From: Doris montereyensis
Taxonomy: Eukaryota > Mollusca > Gastropoda > Nudibranchia > Dorididae
Length of the DNA: 64,000 nt
Assembly: GCA_037039925.1 (NCBI GenBank)
Contig: JAXRKP010000992.1
Coordinates: 94,501-158,500, forward strand
Reading direction: 5' to 3'
A model generated the notes under the pieces. It worked only from the letters and a program-made list of their open reading frames with translations, was not told the DNA's origin and did no database searches. How positions within the stretch are numbered: position 1 is the stretch's first letter; the number at the start of each line of letters is the position of its first letter. The translations under genes and the position numbers were made by a program. Below, one piece after another: positions 1-42,555 of this stretch.

Positions 1-137
1 GTAGCAAGGCTGGTTGACATCTCAAACATTTGCTGTTCTCCAGCCCTTAGAAGAATTCAATTTGATAATACGTCTCCCACTCTCACATTTGATAATGCTA
101 CTCTGGTACATACAAGCCAATCTCTGGTAAACCTACT

Positions 138-200
138 ATTGAGCAGGTGATGGCCAGCCAGTTGTCCAGCAATAAAAATTGAGCAGGTGATGGCCAGCCG
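138..200. repeat. 40-bp tandem duplication
   Basis: The block starting ATTGAGCAGGTGATGGCCAG occurs at 138 and again at 178, giving a period of 40 bp with one full and one partial unit. Function unknown. Confidence 0.7.
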
Positions 201-1087
201 GCCCTCAGACACAGTCAGTAATTGTTAAATGTTACGGACAAATTATTCTACATTCATTATGGTCTCGCCATTAATCAATATCCATTAATGGCTGGCAAGA
301 AAAAAAAATAATCAAGGAAGTTAACTGATTACATGAGACGTATACTAACTTTCCCATTCATTCTCTATAAAGCCATCAACTCTCATGAACTTCTGACAAA
401 ATACTTTACACAGAGAAAAGGCCAATCTATGCCTGTTTTCCTTTCATCCATTTAGATTATTTACATGTAAACGTTTACACAGTGTCAGGTTGCAAGCAAC
501 AGTATAGAAAAACAGCAAGTTTTTTTTAACCTAAATATGAATACACTCTTTTCTCTTTTCTACTATGTATCAATACTATTAATAATATGTGCTTTGTAGA
601 TATAAACAATCAAACCTTTAGCAAATTCATATTTTTCTTTGAGTCCCGGAAATTGCTGAAGAGTTTTATCTTATTCTCACACCGATAGGGTCTGTCAATT
701 TTGTTTTTAAAAGGAAATCAAAAAACTTCAAAATTATTGAGTTCCTACGACTAATGAATGCACGACAGCCCTAGTCATCAGTTTATGATCAAATATTTTG
801 TCTCTGATAAGTTAAAGTTTTTCAATTATCTTCCCTTCACACCATTAATTTCAATTCAAAAACTGTACAATGTATAACCATATGCTTCCTTACTGTAGTT
901 TGATAGAGTACCATACTATAGACATAGTATTTAGTTTCTGCTGATACCATCTCTCCATCAAAGATCACGGAGTATTGAAAGGAATTGTCTTAAATTCTAC
1001 TGAAAATACAGGACAGAGTTGGAAGAAATGACTAATGATAACCCTTTCTTGGTTCAAAAAGACATGTGCACAAAGAACTGTAAGTGA

Positions 1088-1235
1088 GAGGGTTTGTTTG
1101 TTTAATTTAAATTTACCTTGTCCACCATTGTGGTGATCTCAGGGTGACTTAAGAGGCAACAGCAAAATAAAAGAGAAGGAAAAGAAGTAGGACCTACCAG
1201 CAATGCCCGCTAACCATCCACAAATAAGAGGGGAA
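1088..1235 (-). repeat. SINE-like repeat, tail type shared with 19454-19630
   Basis: On the plus strand this reads TTTGTTTGTTTAATTT, then CCACCATTGTGGTGATCTCA, then a purine-rich stretch ending AGTAGGACCTACCAG. The same order occurs at 19454-19630, so it is a dispersed repeat. The hairpin-forming CCACCATTGTGGTG tail recurs in five other places in the window, with different bodies. Orientation is set from the tRNA-like head seen in the copy at 61499-61805. Confidence 0.6.
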
Positions 1236-2153
1236 ATAGTCTCTTATAAACTATTAATCCATCACAGATGTCAACATTTAATGGTTAAGAAATTTAAGAG
1301 CTCAATAAAAAAAACCCAACATGACAGCCCCATAACAACATTAAGCACAGTTGAATTTAGATGATATGAACTTTGGTAACGCCATATTAAATGAAGGGCA
1401 TCTAAAATATGAAGAAAATGCCTCAAAGGAAAGGGAAAACAGTGAATCTCAAATTATTAAGGACAAAAACATTGAGTGTTATCCAACAATCACCAACTTA
1501 GTAACTCATAAAGATTTCAAGAAAACGAAATAGAAGCAGCAAATAAAGGAAGAAGAAAAATGGATTCAAGTTACAGAGATCCTATGAAGTTGTCTCGATG
1601 AAGAAATACACTGAATTCTTAAATTCATGGCAGACACATATAATGTTTTCACAGTTAATCATTTAAATTACTTTGAAAACACAATCTGACTGAAGGAACT
1701 TTCTCAATATCAATGAGTTACAATGGAATAACAAAATAAAAATGAGAGGACAGAAGCAGGGGACCTGGCTTGTTACACCCCACACTCACGCATACGGAAG
1801 ATAAAATCGAAAACAGACAAATAGCCTAATGGAGAAATTTTACACACATTATAATTACATATACGGATAGAGTAAAACGATCTAGCGGCAAACTCATCTT
1901 TTTCTCTCTCTCTATTTAAAGCAATATGAGATACATGTACATAAAACAAACATACTTTCCTTGTTAGTTGCTAAACTTGATCAAATAAAATATTAATGAA
2001 ACCTTTCAACAAGAAAGAAAAGTACAAACATTATCGATACAAACATGGAGGGGAACTAAAAGAGTAAAAAGGAAGCGGAGACCAAATCGTGCTTGGCCCT
2101 ATTATTTCACAGGGAAAAAGAAATGAATATGGTGATAACAATGAAGGGCATTA

Positions 2154-2159
2154 TTTAAT
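2154..2159 (-). other. Possible polyadenylation signal of TMEM87
   Basis: The plus-strand TTTAAT reads ATTAAA on the gene strand, about 270 bases after the stop. No AATAAA was seen between it and the stop. Weak evidence based on the hexamer alone. Confidence 0.25.
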
Positions 2160-2427
2160 ATAATTTCATTATTAGAGTAAAATGTTCAATGAAAAAAAAT
2201 ATGCTCAATCCTGATAATGCTACAGAGGTAGTCTTATCAAACATTGTTCTCCTCTAGCAATGAGAGAAGAGATTAAATACAAAATAATTCTTAAATGGAA
2301 CACTAAAGCACCAATGTGGTAATTTCCATTGAAACTGTTGAAATCTTTGTCATTCAAAGTTGTCCTTTTATGCACACGTCAGCCAAAACAAAAATTACCA
2401 GAAGCAAAGCTCAATAATCTGCTTTAT

Positions 2428-34112
<31,685 letters not shown>

Positions 34113-34580
34113 GTTGGATGACAACATAATTGGTACCGCAGAGAATATCGAATGCGTGGACAGGACAGCGTGTGCTGGAAATGGAACGGATTCTCATGAA
34201 AGCACCCGGTTGAAATTAATGATTGACTGAGTTTGTATTTCATGCGCCCAATATTTTTTTACAATGAACAAATAAGTGATATTTTGAAATAATTACTAAA
34301 ATAGTTCCCCATGAAAAGAATATGTAGGAAAATGGAATGCAGCCATGGTCATTTTTGAGATACGCGATTCAATAACAGTTACCGGAACGGACAGTGTCAT
34401 GTATTTGTATTCATTGTAGTTGTAGAATACGACGGGAGTGAGAGAGTTGGTTTAGTGTTGTAGTCTTGTTGTTGACTGAATATTGCTGTTTTGAAGCTGT
34501 TGATTGTTGGTACGCGTATGATGTCTTCATTTATGTTGTTTCAGGCTATGGCGCTTTTCAATAATAATAAAAAGAAATTT

Positions 34581-34611
<31 letters not shown>

Positions 34612-34691
34612 TAATAATAATAATAATAATGATAATAATGATGATGATGATGATAATAATAATAATAATAATAACAATGGTAATAATAATG

Positions 34692-34757
<66 letters not shown>

Positions 34758-35643
34758 TAATAAAAAAGACAATGATAATAATAACGATGATAACATCGAA
34801 AATTGCCAATTGTTTACATTAACAGACACTTATTTTATCGCAAACAAAATATATGCACACTCACAATAGATCTAGTAACCGCCAATGAATAAAGATAAAA
34901 TGAATTGTTCTTGCATCAATAATTTATACGTTTAAGCTCGCATCGGTTTAAGTCAAAAAGAGAATGTTTTCAAATGTGTCTTGACATGGGAGCTTGAGCA
35001 TATGAATTTCGAAATTGGGGACCGATATAAAATTATCGTTCTCCGACTTTTCAAGACATTTGAGGTTTAATTAAAATGGTTTTGTTATTTTTTTTTAAGG
35101 ATTTAAGCTGTCTTGATGGAGCATAAACATTTAAAAGATTTTCCAAGTAACTGGGGCCTTGACCATTGAAACATTTAAAAACTATCGTGCAGATATTATA
35201 ACATTATATCCTTTTCTGGACTGGAAGTCAGCGCAATGTGACTAAAAGCTCTATCGATTAGAAACGTCTAGTCTTTTTTAAGTACATGTACTAATCTGGC
35301 TGCAACGTTTTGTGCCTTTTGTAAATGATTTATTTTTTCAGCTGTGATATTGGCCAGATGAGACATACAATAATCTTATTTGGACAATACTAAGATTTTT
35401 AATAGTAAAGAAGAGGTTTAAATGTTTATCAAGTGTCTTATTTTACTGATTCTTATATCATTTCAAGATGCATCATCTGTGCTGTATTGTTGAGCGGTTT
35501 TGACATGGATAAATCACTATCAAATAATTCTCCAATACTTTTTTTTTTACATTGGTGGAGAGATCAATAACACTATCACAGATCAAGATGTTGTCAAAGG
35601 TTATAGCCAAACTTTGGATTTTTCATCCGCATAAGAGTAGACT
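34113..35643. other. Region upstream of TMEM87, promoter side
   Basis: Contains the TMEM87 5' untranslated region and presumably its promoter near 34113-34500; no TATA box was identified. It also holds the (AAT)n tract 34559-34760. Otherwise no feature recognised. Confidence 0.5.
34559..34760. repeat. (AAT)n trinucleotide tract
   Basis: About 60 AAT/GAT units with a few interruptions, about 450 bases upstream of the TMEM87 start. Poly-Ile, poly-Tyr and poly-Leu frames across it are artefacts. Confidence 0.96.
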
Positions 35644-37189
35644 ACAATTCAATTCAATTCAAATTCAATTCAAATACTTTATTTCATCCCAGAGGGAAAT
35701 TTGGTTTTCAGACTGTAAAATTGAATAGAAGTATAAGTAAATAAATCGTGTAAATGGACATAAGAATTAACGTTTTCATGCACACAACATGTATAAAACA
35801 TTTTTTTAAAAAAGAAAATAATAATAGAAAAATATTCCATTTAAAAGCTGTTACTTATCGTATCACATATTCCGATATAAATAAAATTTATGGTAAAAAA
35901 ACATGTTTCGTCTTCAAATAATCTCTATAATTTTCATTCACTTAAACTTTTTAATTTGTATTATTGAAAAGCCTTAGGCCTGTCGGTAAAAATGAATTTA
36001 GGTGTCTTTCAGTTTTAGTCTTAGTAGAGATAAATCTGTCGTGTCTTTTAAAAAATCTTGATTTAACTATATTGGTAAATATAAAGGGTGTTTATTGTCG
36101 TCTTTTATCAATAATATTTTCTTTTAAGTATTTCTAACAAAGATTTCATTGATGAGACTAACATCAGCTGTGAATCTAGCTGCCGTTTTGATTAATCTAT
36201 CCAATTTCATTTTGTCCCCTTTCTAACAGTGTCCTCCCAACAAGTGATACAAAAAGATAAAATACTCTCTATAGCTGATCTATACTTTATCTACATTGAA
36301 CTGACTCAGTTTCCTAACAGAATATAAACGTTTGCTCACTTTAGCTTTTATGCTAATTACATGAGTTTGTCGTCAATGGTAACTCCGAGATATTTGTAAT
36401 TAGAAACTTGTTCGATAGTTTGATTTTTTATGTCTAGGGGCGAAATTACATTATCTTTCCATCTGAAATCAATTGTCATTTCCTTGGTCTTTTTAACATT
36501 TAAATGAAGATGGCTCGTATCACACCAATGGACAAACTTTAAAACTTCTGATATGTATTCAATTATCGTTGGTGTCATCAGCAAATTTTAGATGTGGATT
36601 TTTGTCTGGCAATCATTTGTATATAGTGTGAATAAGACAGGCGATATGACACAGCCATGAGGTGCACCAGTACTTGTAATTAACTTGTTTGAGTATTTGC
36701 CATTTACGAAGACAAATTGTGATATATCTCTCAAGAACTCTAAAATCCAGGCAATTAAGCACTTATTGATGCTCATCTGACATATTTTCTCTATAAGAAG
36801 GTGTACTTGAATGGTATTGATAGCGGAAGAAAATCTACGAACAAGATTCTACAATGATTGTTAGTCCCATCTAAGTGTTTATCGACATTGTTTGAAAAAA
36901 CAAGGAGGGCATCATCGACGCTACGTTTTGACTGATAGGCAAATTGGAAAGGGTCAACAAAGGTAATATTTGCTTATTCAGATGGTTTAGAATAATTCTT
37001 TCAAAACATTTCATGATAATTGATGTCAAAGCAACATGTTATCATTAAACGAAATAACACAGTCTTTCTTGGGTACAGGAATATTTTTTGAAGTTTTTTC
37101 AAATGTTAGAAATTAAGGATGCTAAAAAAGACAAATTGAAAATATATGTATATATCTGACATAATTGAGATGCACAGGTTTTTTAAAAC
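35644..37189 (-). mobile_element. Rex1/CR1-like LINE, 3' part (reverse transcriptase and tail)
   Basis: Reading the minus strand from 37130: a fingers segment with MKCFERIILNHLNKQILP, FQFAYQSKRSVDDALLVFS, then WILEFLRDISQFVFVNGKYS, STGAPHGCVISPVLFTLYTN, LKFADDT (frameshifted), EVLKFVHWCDTSHLHLNVKK, TKEMTIDFRW and NYKYLGVTID. It ends with a TTGAATTGAATTG tail at 35644. This is the palm and thumb of a Rex1/CR1-type reverse transcriptase. Interrupted at 37189 by LINE copy D and continued at 40494. Broken by frameshifts. Confidence 0.85.
37177..37189. repeat. Left target-site duplication of LINE copy D
   Basis: GGTTTTTTAAAAC, matching GGTTTTTAAAAC at 40494-40505 apart from one T in the homopolymer. 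Confidence 0.88.
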
Positions 37190-37249
37190 AGGCAGTGGAC
37201 AGGTAAGTACCTGTACGGGGAGTAGATGATCCCACCCTCCATGAGTTTC

Positions 37250-37521
37250 TTGCTGCCTTTGCAGGCGGGTCTTGGTTGACCAAAGGCAAAGGGAGTTAAC
37301 CCTGACAGAAAACAACCTGCTGCCTTGTAGGCCGGTCTTGACTGACCAAAGGCTAAGGGAGTTAACCTTGGCAGAAAATAACAACCTGCTGTCTTGCAGG
37401 CTGGTCTTGGATGACTTAAGGCTAAGGGGGTTAACTCTGACATAAAATAACAACATGCTGCCTTGCAGGCTGGTCTTGAATGACTAAAGGCTAAGGGAGT
37501 TAACCCTGACAGAAAATAACA
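37250..37521 (+). repeat. Four tandem 5' monomers of LINE copy D
   Basis: Units start at 37250, 37317, 37386 and 37455 (67-69 bp). Each carries GGTCTTG-RYTGACY, AGGGAGTTAACCCT-like and GACAGAAAATAACAAC blocks. Copy A has three and copy B two, so the number varies. Confidence 0.88.
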
Positions 37522-37637
37522 AGGCCCAGTAGGGGGCCTCAAGATAGCAACCCCACCATCTACCTAGGGTACAGTGGACTAATCACCTGCGTATCCAAAA
37601 CAACCTGATTCAGAGAAGTAAAAGGAATATAACCGGC

Positions 37638-40442
37638 TTGATCTTTCGAAGACGAACTTGGAAACGAACACGGACTGTGATTTTTGGAACATGGAACGTT
37701 AGGGCAATAAATGGAAAAAAGTTAGAATTAGTTGAAGAAATGGAAAAATTCCAAGTAGATATTTTGGCCATTACAGAAACAAAGAAAAAAGGACAAAAAA
37801 ATAGAAAATGTAGGACCGAATCATATTTTAATCTTCTCAAGGGTATATTCCAAAGATAGAGCTAGAGCAGGAGTAGGTCTTCTAGTGCATCAAAGCATGA
37901 AAAGCTACTAGAAAGTTGGAAATTTACAAGCCCACGGTTATTAGAGGTAAATATTAAACCAAAAAGAAGAGAAATTAAATTATTAATAGCTTATGGACCA
38001 AACGAAGATGCCCCTGAAGAAAAAAAGATATCTTCGAAAACAATCTACAAATAGCTGCAGAGAATCTTAAATCCAAACAGGAACTAATGCTTTTAGGAGA
38101 TTTAAACGCTAGAGTAGACAACAATACAGAAATATCAGGAGGATTGATAGGTAAAGAAGGAGAGATAACAACTTCTCCCAATGGAGAGAGACTAATAGAT
38201 TTTTGCCTAAAGAATAACATGAAAATAGCCAACACCTTTTCTCCTCATAAAGATATACACAAATATACAAGATTAAATTAAGACAGATGTGAAAAGTCAA
38301 TGATAGACTACATAATAGTTAGCAGCTCCCTTCTTTACAGTACATTGGATGCAAGAGTAAACAGAGGAGCAGAAATATTTAGTGATCATCACTTAATGAT
38401 TGCCAAAATGAGATTATTAACTGAAGAAAACAAACAGAAAAGGAAAGAGAAGAAAGCTACTAAACTCAAAATAGAGGAACTAAATAAACCAGTAGTAAAA
38501 CAGGTATACCAATCTAGGATAAAAAGATTTATCAGTAAAAGACAGATGGATCTGAATGATAGCACAATAGAAGAAAAGTGGCAGATGTATAAAGAAACAC
38601 TCCTCAGTTGTACTGAAGAGGTCTGTGGTAGGAAACAAATTAAAGGAGATAGGAAAAGAACAATATGGTGGAATGAAAATGGCAAGACTAATATCAAAGA
38701 AAAGAAGAATGCCTGAAAGAAATACTTGCAAACAAAGAAACCAGAGGATAGGATAGATTACGTGAATAAAAGAACTATCGCCAAAAAAGAAGTAAGGAAA
38801 GCAAAACAGGAACAATGGGAAGGACATCAAAAGCTATTCTGGGGGACAATGAAGAGCATGAGAAGGACCAAAGCATGCCCAATACGACAAATTAAGAATA
38901 CCAAAGGAGAAATAATGAAAGAAAACAGCGAAATCGTGGAAAAATGGAGCAAGCATTTTCACCAATTGCATAATCCCTCCAGAACATATAAAACAAGGAG
39001 TAATTATCAATTAGTAAGAGTAACAAGTAATCCAGAGGAGACAACTTAAGGTGTAGATATATCAATGGAAGAAATCCAAACAGCTATAAGAAAAGCCACA
39101 GGAGCAGTTCAAGTTTATCCAGAAATGATTAAAAACCAAGGGACAAAGGCAGACAAACTACTACATGCAATATGCCAACAAGCATGGAAGTACAAACAGG
39201 TGCCAGACGACTGGAAAAAGGGAACGGTAGTACCAATACATAAGAAAAGATCAACTATGGAATGCTCAAACTATAGACGGATATCACTACTTAGCTTACC
39301 AGGAAAAGTGTATGCCAGAATACTGAAAATGAGACTAAGGAACAAAGAAGAGGATCAGATTGAAGAACATCAGAGTGGATTTAGACCAGGAAGAAGTGTA
39401 CAAGACCACATATTTACAATTAGGCAAATAATAGAAAAATTCCTTGAGAGAAATATTGACTTGCACTTGTGTTTTATAGGTTTAGAAAAGGCATTTGACA
39501 CTGTGAGGAGGGACGAACTATGACATTCCTTAAAAGAACACAATGTAGAGCAAAATTTAATAGAAGCCATTACAAGTTTTTAAAATAAACCAACATGTGC
39601 AGCTGGAAACATATCTGCAGAATTTGATGCAGATATAGGGGTAAGACAGGGTTATGTCCTATGTCCTCTTTTGTTTATCACATTTATGGATTCAGTCGCA
39701 AAGGCATCCTCAAAAATGAAGAAAATAAATGTAAGTATGTGGAAGAATAAAAGAGGAATGAGAGTAATTGCAAAGAAAACAAAACTAATGCTAATAACTA
39801 GGGAAGCTAAAACACACAATCTTAAATTGGGCAGGAAGTATTTAGAACAAGTTCAAAGCTACAATTACCTAGGATTAATGATTAACTCAGAGGGAAAACT
39901 AAGAGAAGAAATCAGTCAGAGAATCAAAAAGGCAAGTGCAATATATAACCATCTAGGAAAGGCACTTGTGAGTAAGCAAGAATTGTCAACAACAAACAAA
40001 ATCGCAGTATACAATACAGTTTTTTGTCCTACTCTCCTCTATGGCAGCAAAACTTGAACTTTAGACAGTAGATGATACAGTAGAGTACAGGCATCCGAAA
40101 TGAAATATCTAAGAAGATTAGTAGTAGTAGGGAAAACTAAAAGAGAAAAAAATCAGAAACACAACACTAAGAGATTAAACCAAAGCAGGCGGCATAAAAA
40201 AAACTAAGATAGAAACAAATCAATTGAGATGGTTTGGGCATGTAAACAGAATGAATGACAATAGAATAGCTAAATCAGTATACAACGCTAAAGCCCAATG
40301 TAACAGATCAAAAGGCAGGCCTCGGAAAAAAGGGGGAGAAGATATAAAAGAAGCATTGAAGCATAAAAATTTAACATTTTTGGAAGGAAACAGAAAATGC
40401 CAAGACAGGGCACCATGGAGAAAGATTATCTCGGGTATCTGA
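37638..40442 (+). pseudogene. Endonuclease-reverse transcriptase pseudogene of LINE copy D
   Basis: About 930 codons long, in several frames. Endonuclease: VIFGTWNVRAINGKKLELVE, ILAITETKKKG, LLGDLNARVDNN, FSDHHLMIAKMRLL. Basic helical linker: WWNENGKTNIKEKKNA. Reverse transcriptase: KGTVVPIHKKRSTMECSNYR, SGFRPGRSVQDHIFTIRQII, LEKAFDTVRRDEL. C-terminal region: [38 protein letters not shown]. About 108 bases holding the FVDD catalytic motif (present in copy A at 7606-7714) are missing at 39745, so the enzyme would be dead even without the stops. Confidence 0.87.
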
Positions 40443-40493
40443 ACCATACACCGAAAGGTAGAATGGGAACTGGTAAAGAAAGAAAGAAAGAAA

Positions 40494-40505
40494 GGTTTTT
40501 AAAAC
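40494..40505. repeat. Right target-site duplication of LINE copy D
   Basis: GGTTTTTAAAAC, paired with 37177-37189. Confidence 0.88.
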
Positions 40506-41330
40506 TTTACCAGTCATCTCATTTGGGCCCTTTGCCTTATTCATGTTTATATTTAGAAATGCATGTTTTGCTTCATCTTCATTTATTTCAAAATATTCAA
40601 CAACTGTTTTATTTTCATTCAGTAACATCCCTGCATCCGTAATTTCTCGCTAAAGTCAGTCGTATCAAAACGGGAATAAAATTTGTTTAATTCATTTAGG
40701 TTTAAATTTTCTGGAAGAGATGACTTTCTTTAGGATAGCTCATCATTTTTTTAATGGCAGTCCATGTTTCTTTTACATTACCATATCTAAAATATTGCTC
40801 ATTTTTTTTCATATAGTTTTCTTTACTTTTCTCAATTTTCTTACGAAGCTCTTTTTGTTTAAATTTCAGGGCATCTTTGTCACAACCTTTAATTAATAAA
40901 AAAATCTTCTCATTTATGCTTTTTTTTTTACAGATCTTTTGTGATCCAGTGTCTCATTCAAAACGTATACATACTTTCGGACTGGTTTGGTTTGTTTGAT
41001 AACATGTCGATACTTAGGTAATGACAATAACATATTATGGTCAGAGGCACCAATTGTAGCACGCGAAGAACATTTAAAAGAACGTTTCACATTACATAAA
41101 AATAAATCTAGAATGGCGTCCTCTCTAATCGGACAGTTGACGAATTGATACAGTCCTGGTAAATAAATGTTTTTTGAGCTGTTAAGGTCCCCCGTCACGA
41201 TGTTAATGCAATCTGGGGACTTACATGCGAGACTGTTTATGTACTTCACAAACACACTATCATTTCTTAAATAATACAATATGATACAAATTACATATAG
41301 AGATAATGACCATGATAATGCCATATATTA
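40494..41330 (-). mobile_element. Rex1/CR1-like LINE, 5' part (endonuclease and linker)
   Basis: Minus strand from 41330: YINSLACKSPDCINIVTGDL, GLYQFVNCPIREDAILDLFL, RATIGASDHNMLLSLPKYRH (GDLN and SDH endonuclease motifs), then EINEDEAKHAFLNINMNKAK and GPNEMTGKVLK, the usual linker before the reverse transcriptase. The reverse transcriptase continues beyond the nested LINE at 37189. The element is 5' truncated in the endonuclease domain. Confidence 0.83.
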
Positions 41331-41365
41331 TGACATATTTTATATAATCAATAGGAAACAACTAT

Positions 41366-41370
<5 letters not shown>

Positions 41371-41449
<79 letters not shown>
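41371..41449. repeat. (CT)n microsatellite
   Basis: About 39 CT units on the plus strand, between the truncated Rex1/CR1-like LINE and the L2-like fragment. Confidence 0.97.
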
Positions 41450-41452
<3 letters not shown>

Positions 41453-41455
41453 CTT

Positions 41456-42278
41456 ATGTGGACAATACTAAGGCATCCAAAAAAAAAAGAGGAAAATTAA
41501 TCGTCGAGGCTATTTCCATTCGGGACTGTACAATGAATCGTGCAACATGTGTCCGCAATCTTGGCCTTCATCTCGATGAATCGCTGACCACGAAAGAACA
41601 TGTTAACAATAACAATCTGCTAAAAACTACTCATTACCATCTGAGAAACCTGAGCAAAATTAGAGATTTGCTCGACACAAATTCAGCAAAAATCATCGTG
41701 CATGCCCTCATCACAAGTAGACTAGATTACTGTAACGCCCTACTTTATGGTCTACCGACAAAGACTTCAACAAAAAAAAATGCAGATAATTCCAAAACAA
41801 GGCTGCCAGGGTCATTACAAAGATAAATATACGTGTGAGCATCAACCCTGTCCTGCATTCGCTGCATTAGCTACCCATCGAGAAGAGAATAGCTTTCAAA
41901 ATTGTTTGTCACACCTACAAATGCATACACGGGCAGGCTCCTAAATATCTCGCCATTAACGTTCCAGCTAGAAGCCTGATATCCTCAAACGCAATCAACC
42001 TTTAAAAAAGGCGGTCAAAATCAAATTCGCTTACCAATCTTTCTCTAATGCCCCACCCAATGCCCGGAACTCACTGTCTACAACAAAAAAAAAACCCTCA
42101 GAAACTGTACTAACTACACAACTTTTAAATCATATCTTAAAACAGAACTATTCCGGCTAGCATATTATTAATGTTTATCACTTGTATACATTTGTGTGAT
42201 TTCCGTGAAGTGCCTTAGAGCATGCCAAATGGATACGTGCGTTATGTAAGTGACTTATTATTATTTTTATTATCATAT
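41456..42278 (+). mobile_element. L2/CR1-like LINE, 5'-truncated 3' end
   Basis: Encodes the C-terminal reverse-transcriptase region: VRNLGLHLDESLTTKEHVNN, TTHYHLRNLSKIRDLLDT, IIVHALITSRLDYCNALLYG, LPTKTSTK, then frameshifted pieces. The 3' region has GTGCCTTAGAGCATGCC, GCGTTATGTAAGTGA and a TTATTATTATTTTT tail, like L2-group ends. Fragmentary and broken. Confidence 0.8.
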
Positions 42279-42281
<3 letters not shown>

Positions 42282-42373
<92 letters not shown>

Positions 42374-42385
42374 CCAACATTGTAT

Positions 42386-42448
<63 letters not shown>
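42282..42448. repeat. (CT)n, (CA)n and (TA)n compound microsatellite
   Basis: CT run 42282-42363, CA run to 42373, then a TA run 42389-42448, followed by a CA-rich region to about 42555. Tyr-Ile repeat frames here are artefacts. Confidence 0.95.
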
Positions 42449-42454
<6 letters not shown>

Positions 42455-42555
42455 AATAGATATATTATGTATAATCCCTTCCCACTCACGCGCACTCGCG
42501 CACATACACATAAACACAGAAATACACACACACACACACTCTCTCATACACACAC

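Larger units (their letters stand above)
1..2427. other. 3' flank of TMEM87, mostly unassigned
   Basis: AT-rich sequence beyond the TMEM87 stop codon. It probably includes the TMEM87 3' untranslated region at its right side. I see no convincing coding exon. It holds a 40-bp tandem duplication (138-200) and a SINE-tail repeat (1088-1235). The open frames at 1351-1533 and 2329-2541 show no recognisable domain, and the latter overlaps the last TMEM87 exon in antisense. Confidence 0.5.
37190..40493 (+). mobile_element. Full-length RTE-like LINE copy D
   Basis: 3304 bp, near the usual 3.2-3.3 kb of RTE elements, with both ends and target duplications, ending in an (AAAG)n tail. Order: a conserved donor-like CAGGTAAGTACC near the start, four 5' monomers (37250-37521), a conserved leader GGGCCTCAAG to GATTCAGAG, then one long coding region. 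It is inserted into the Rex1/CR1-like LINE of opposite orientation, splitting it between its linker and reverse transcriptase. Confidence 0.93.

Noticed and set aside
34491..34829. Poly-Ile, poly-Tyr and poly-Leu open frames upstream of TMEM87
   Set aside because: Translations of the (AAT)n tract.
37250..37521. Evenly spaced repeats of about 68 bp, considered as a CRISPR array
   Set aside because: Whole units are repeated without unique spacers, the host is eukaryotic, and the same units sit at the 5' end of three LINE copies.
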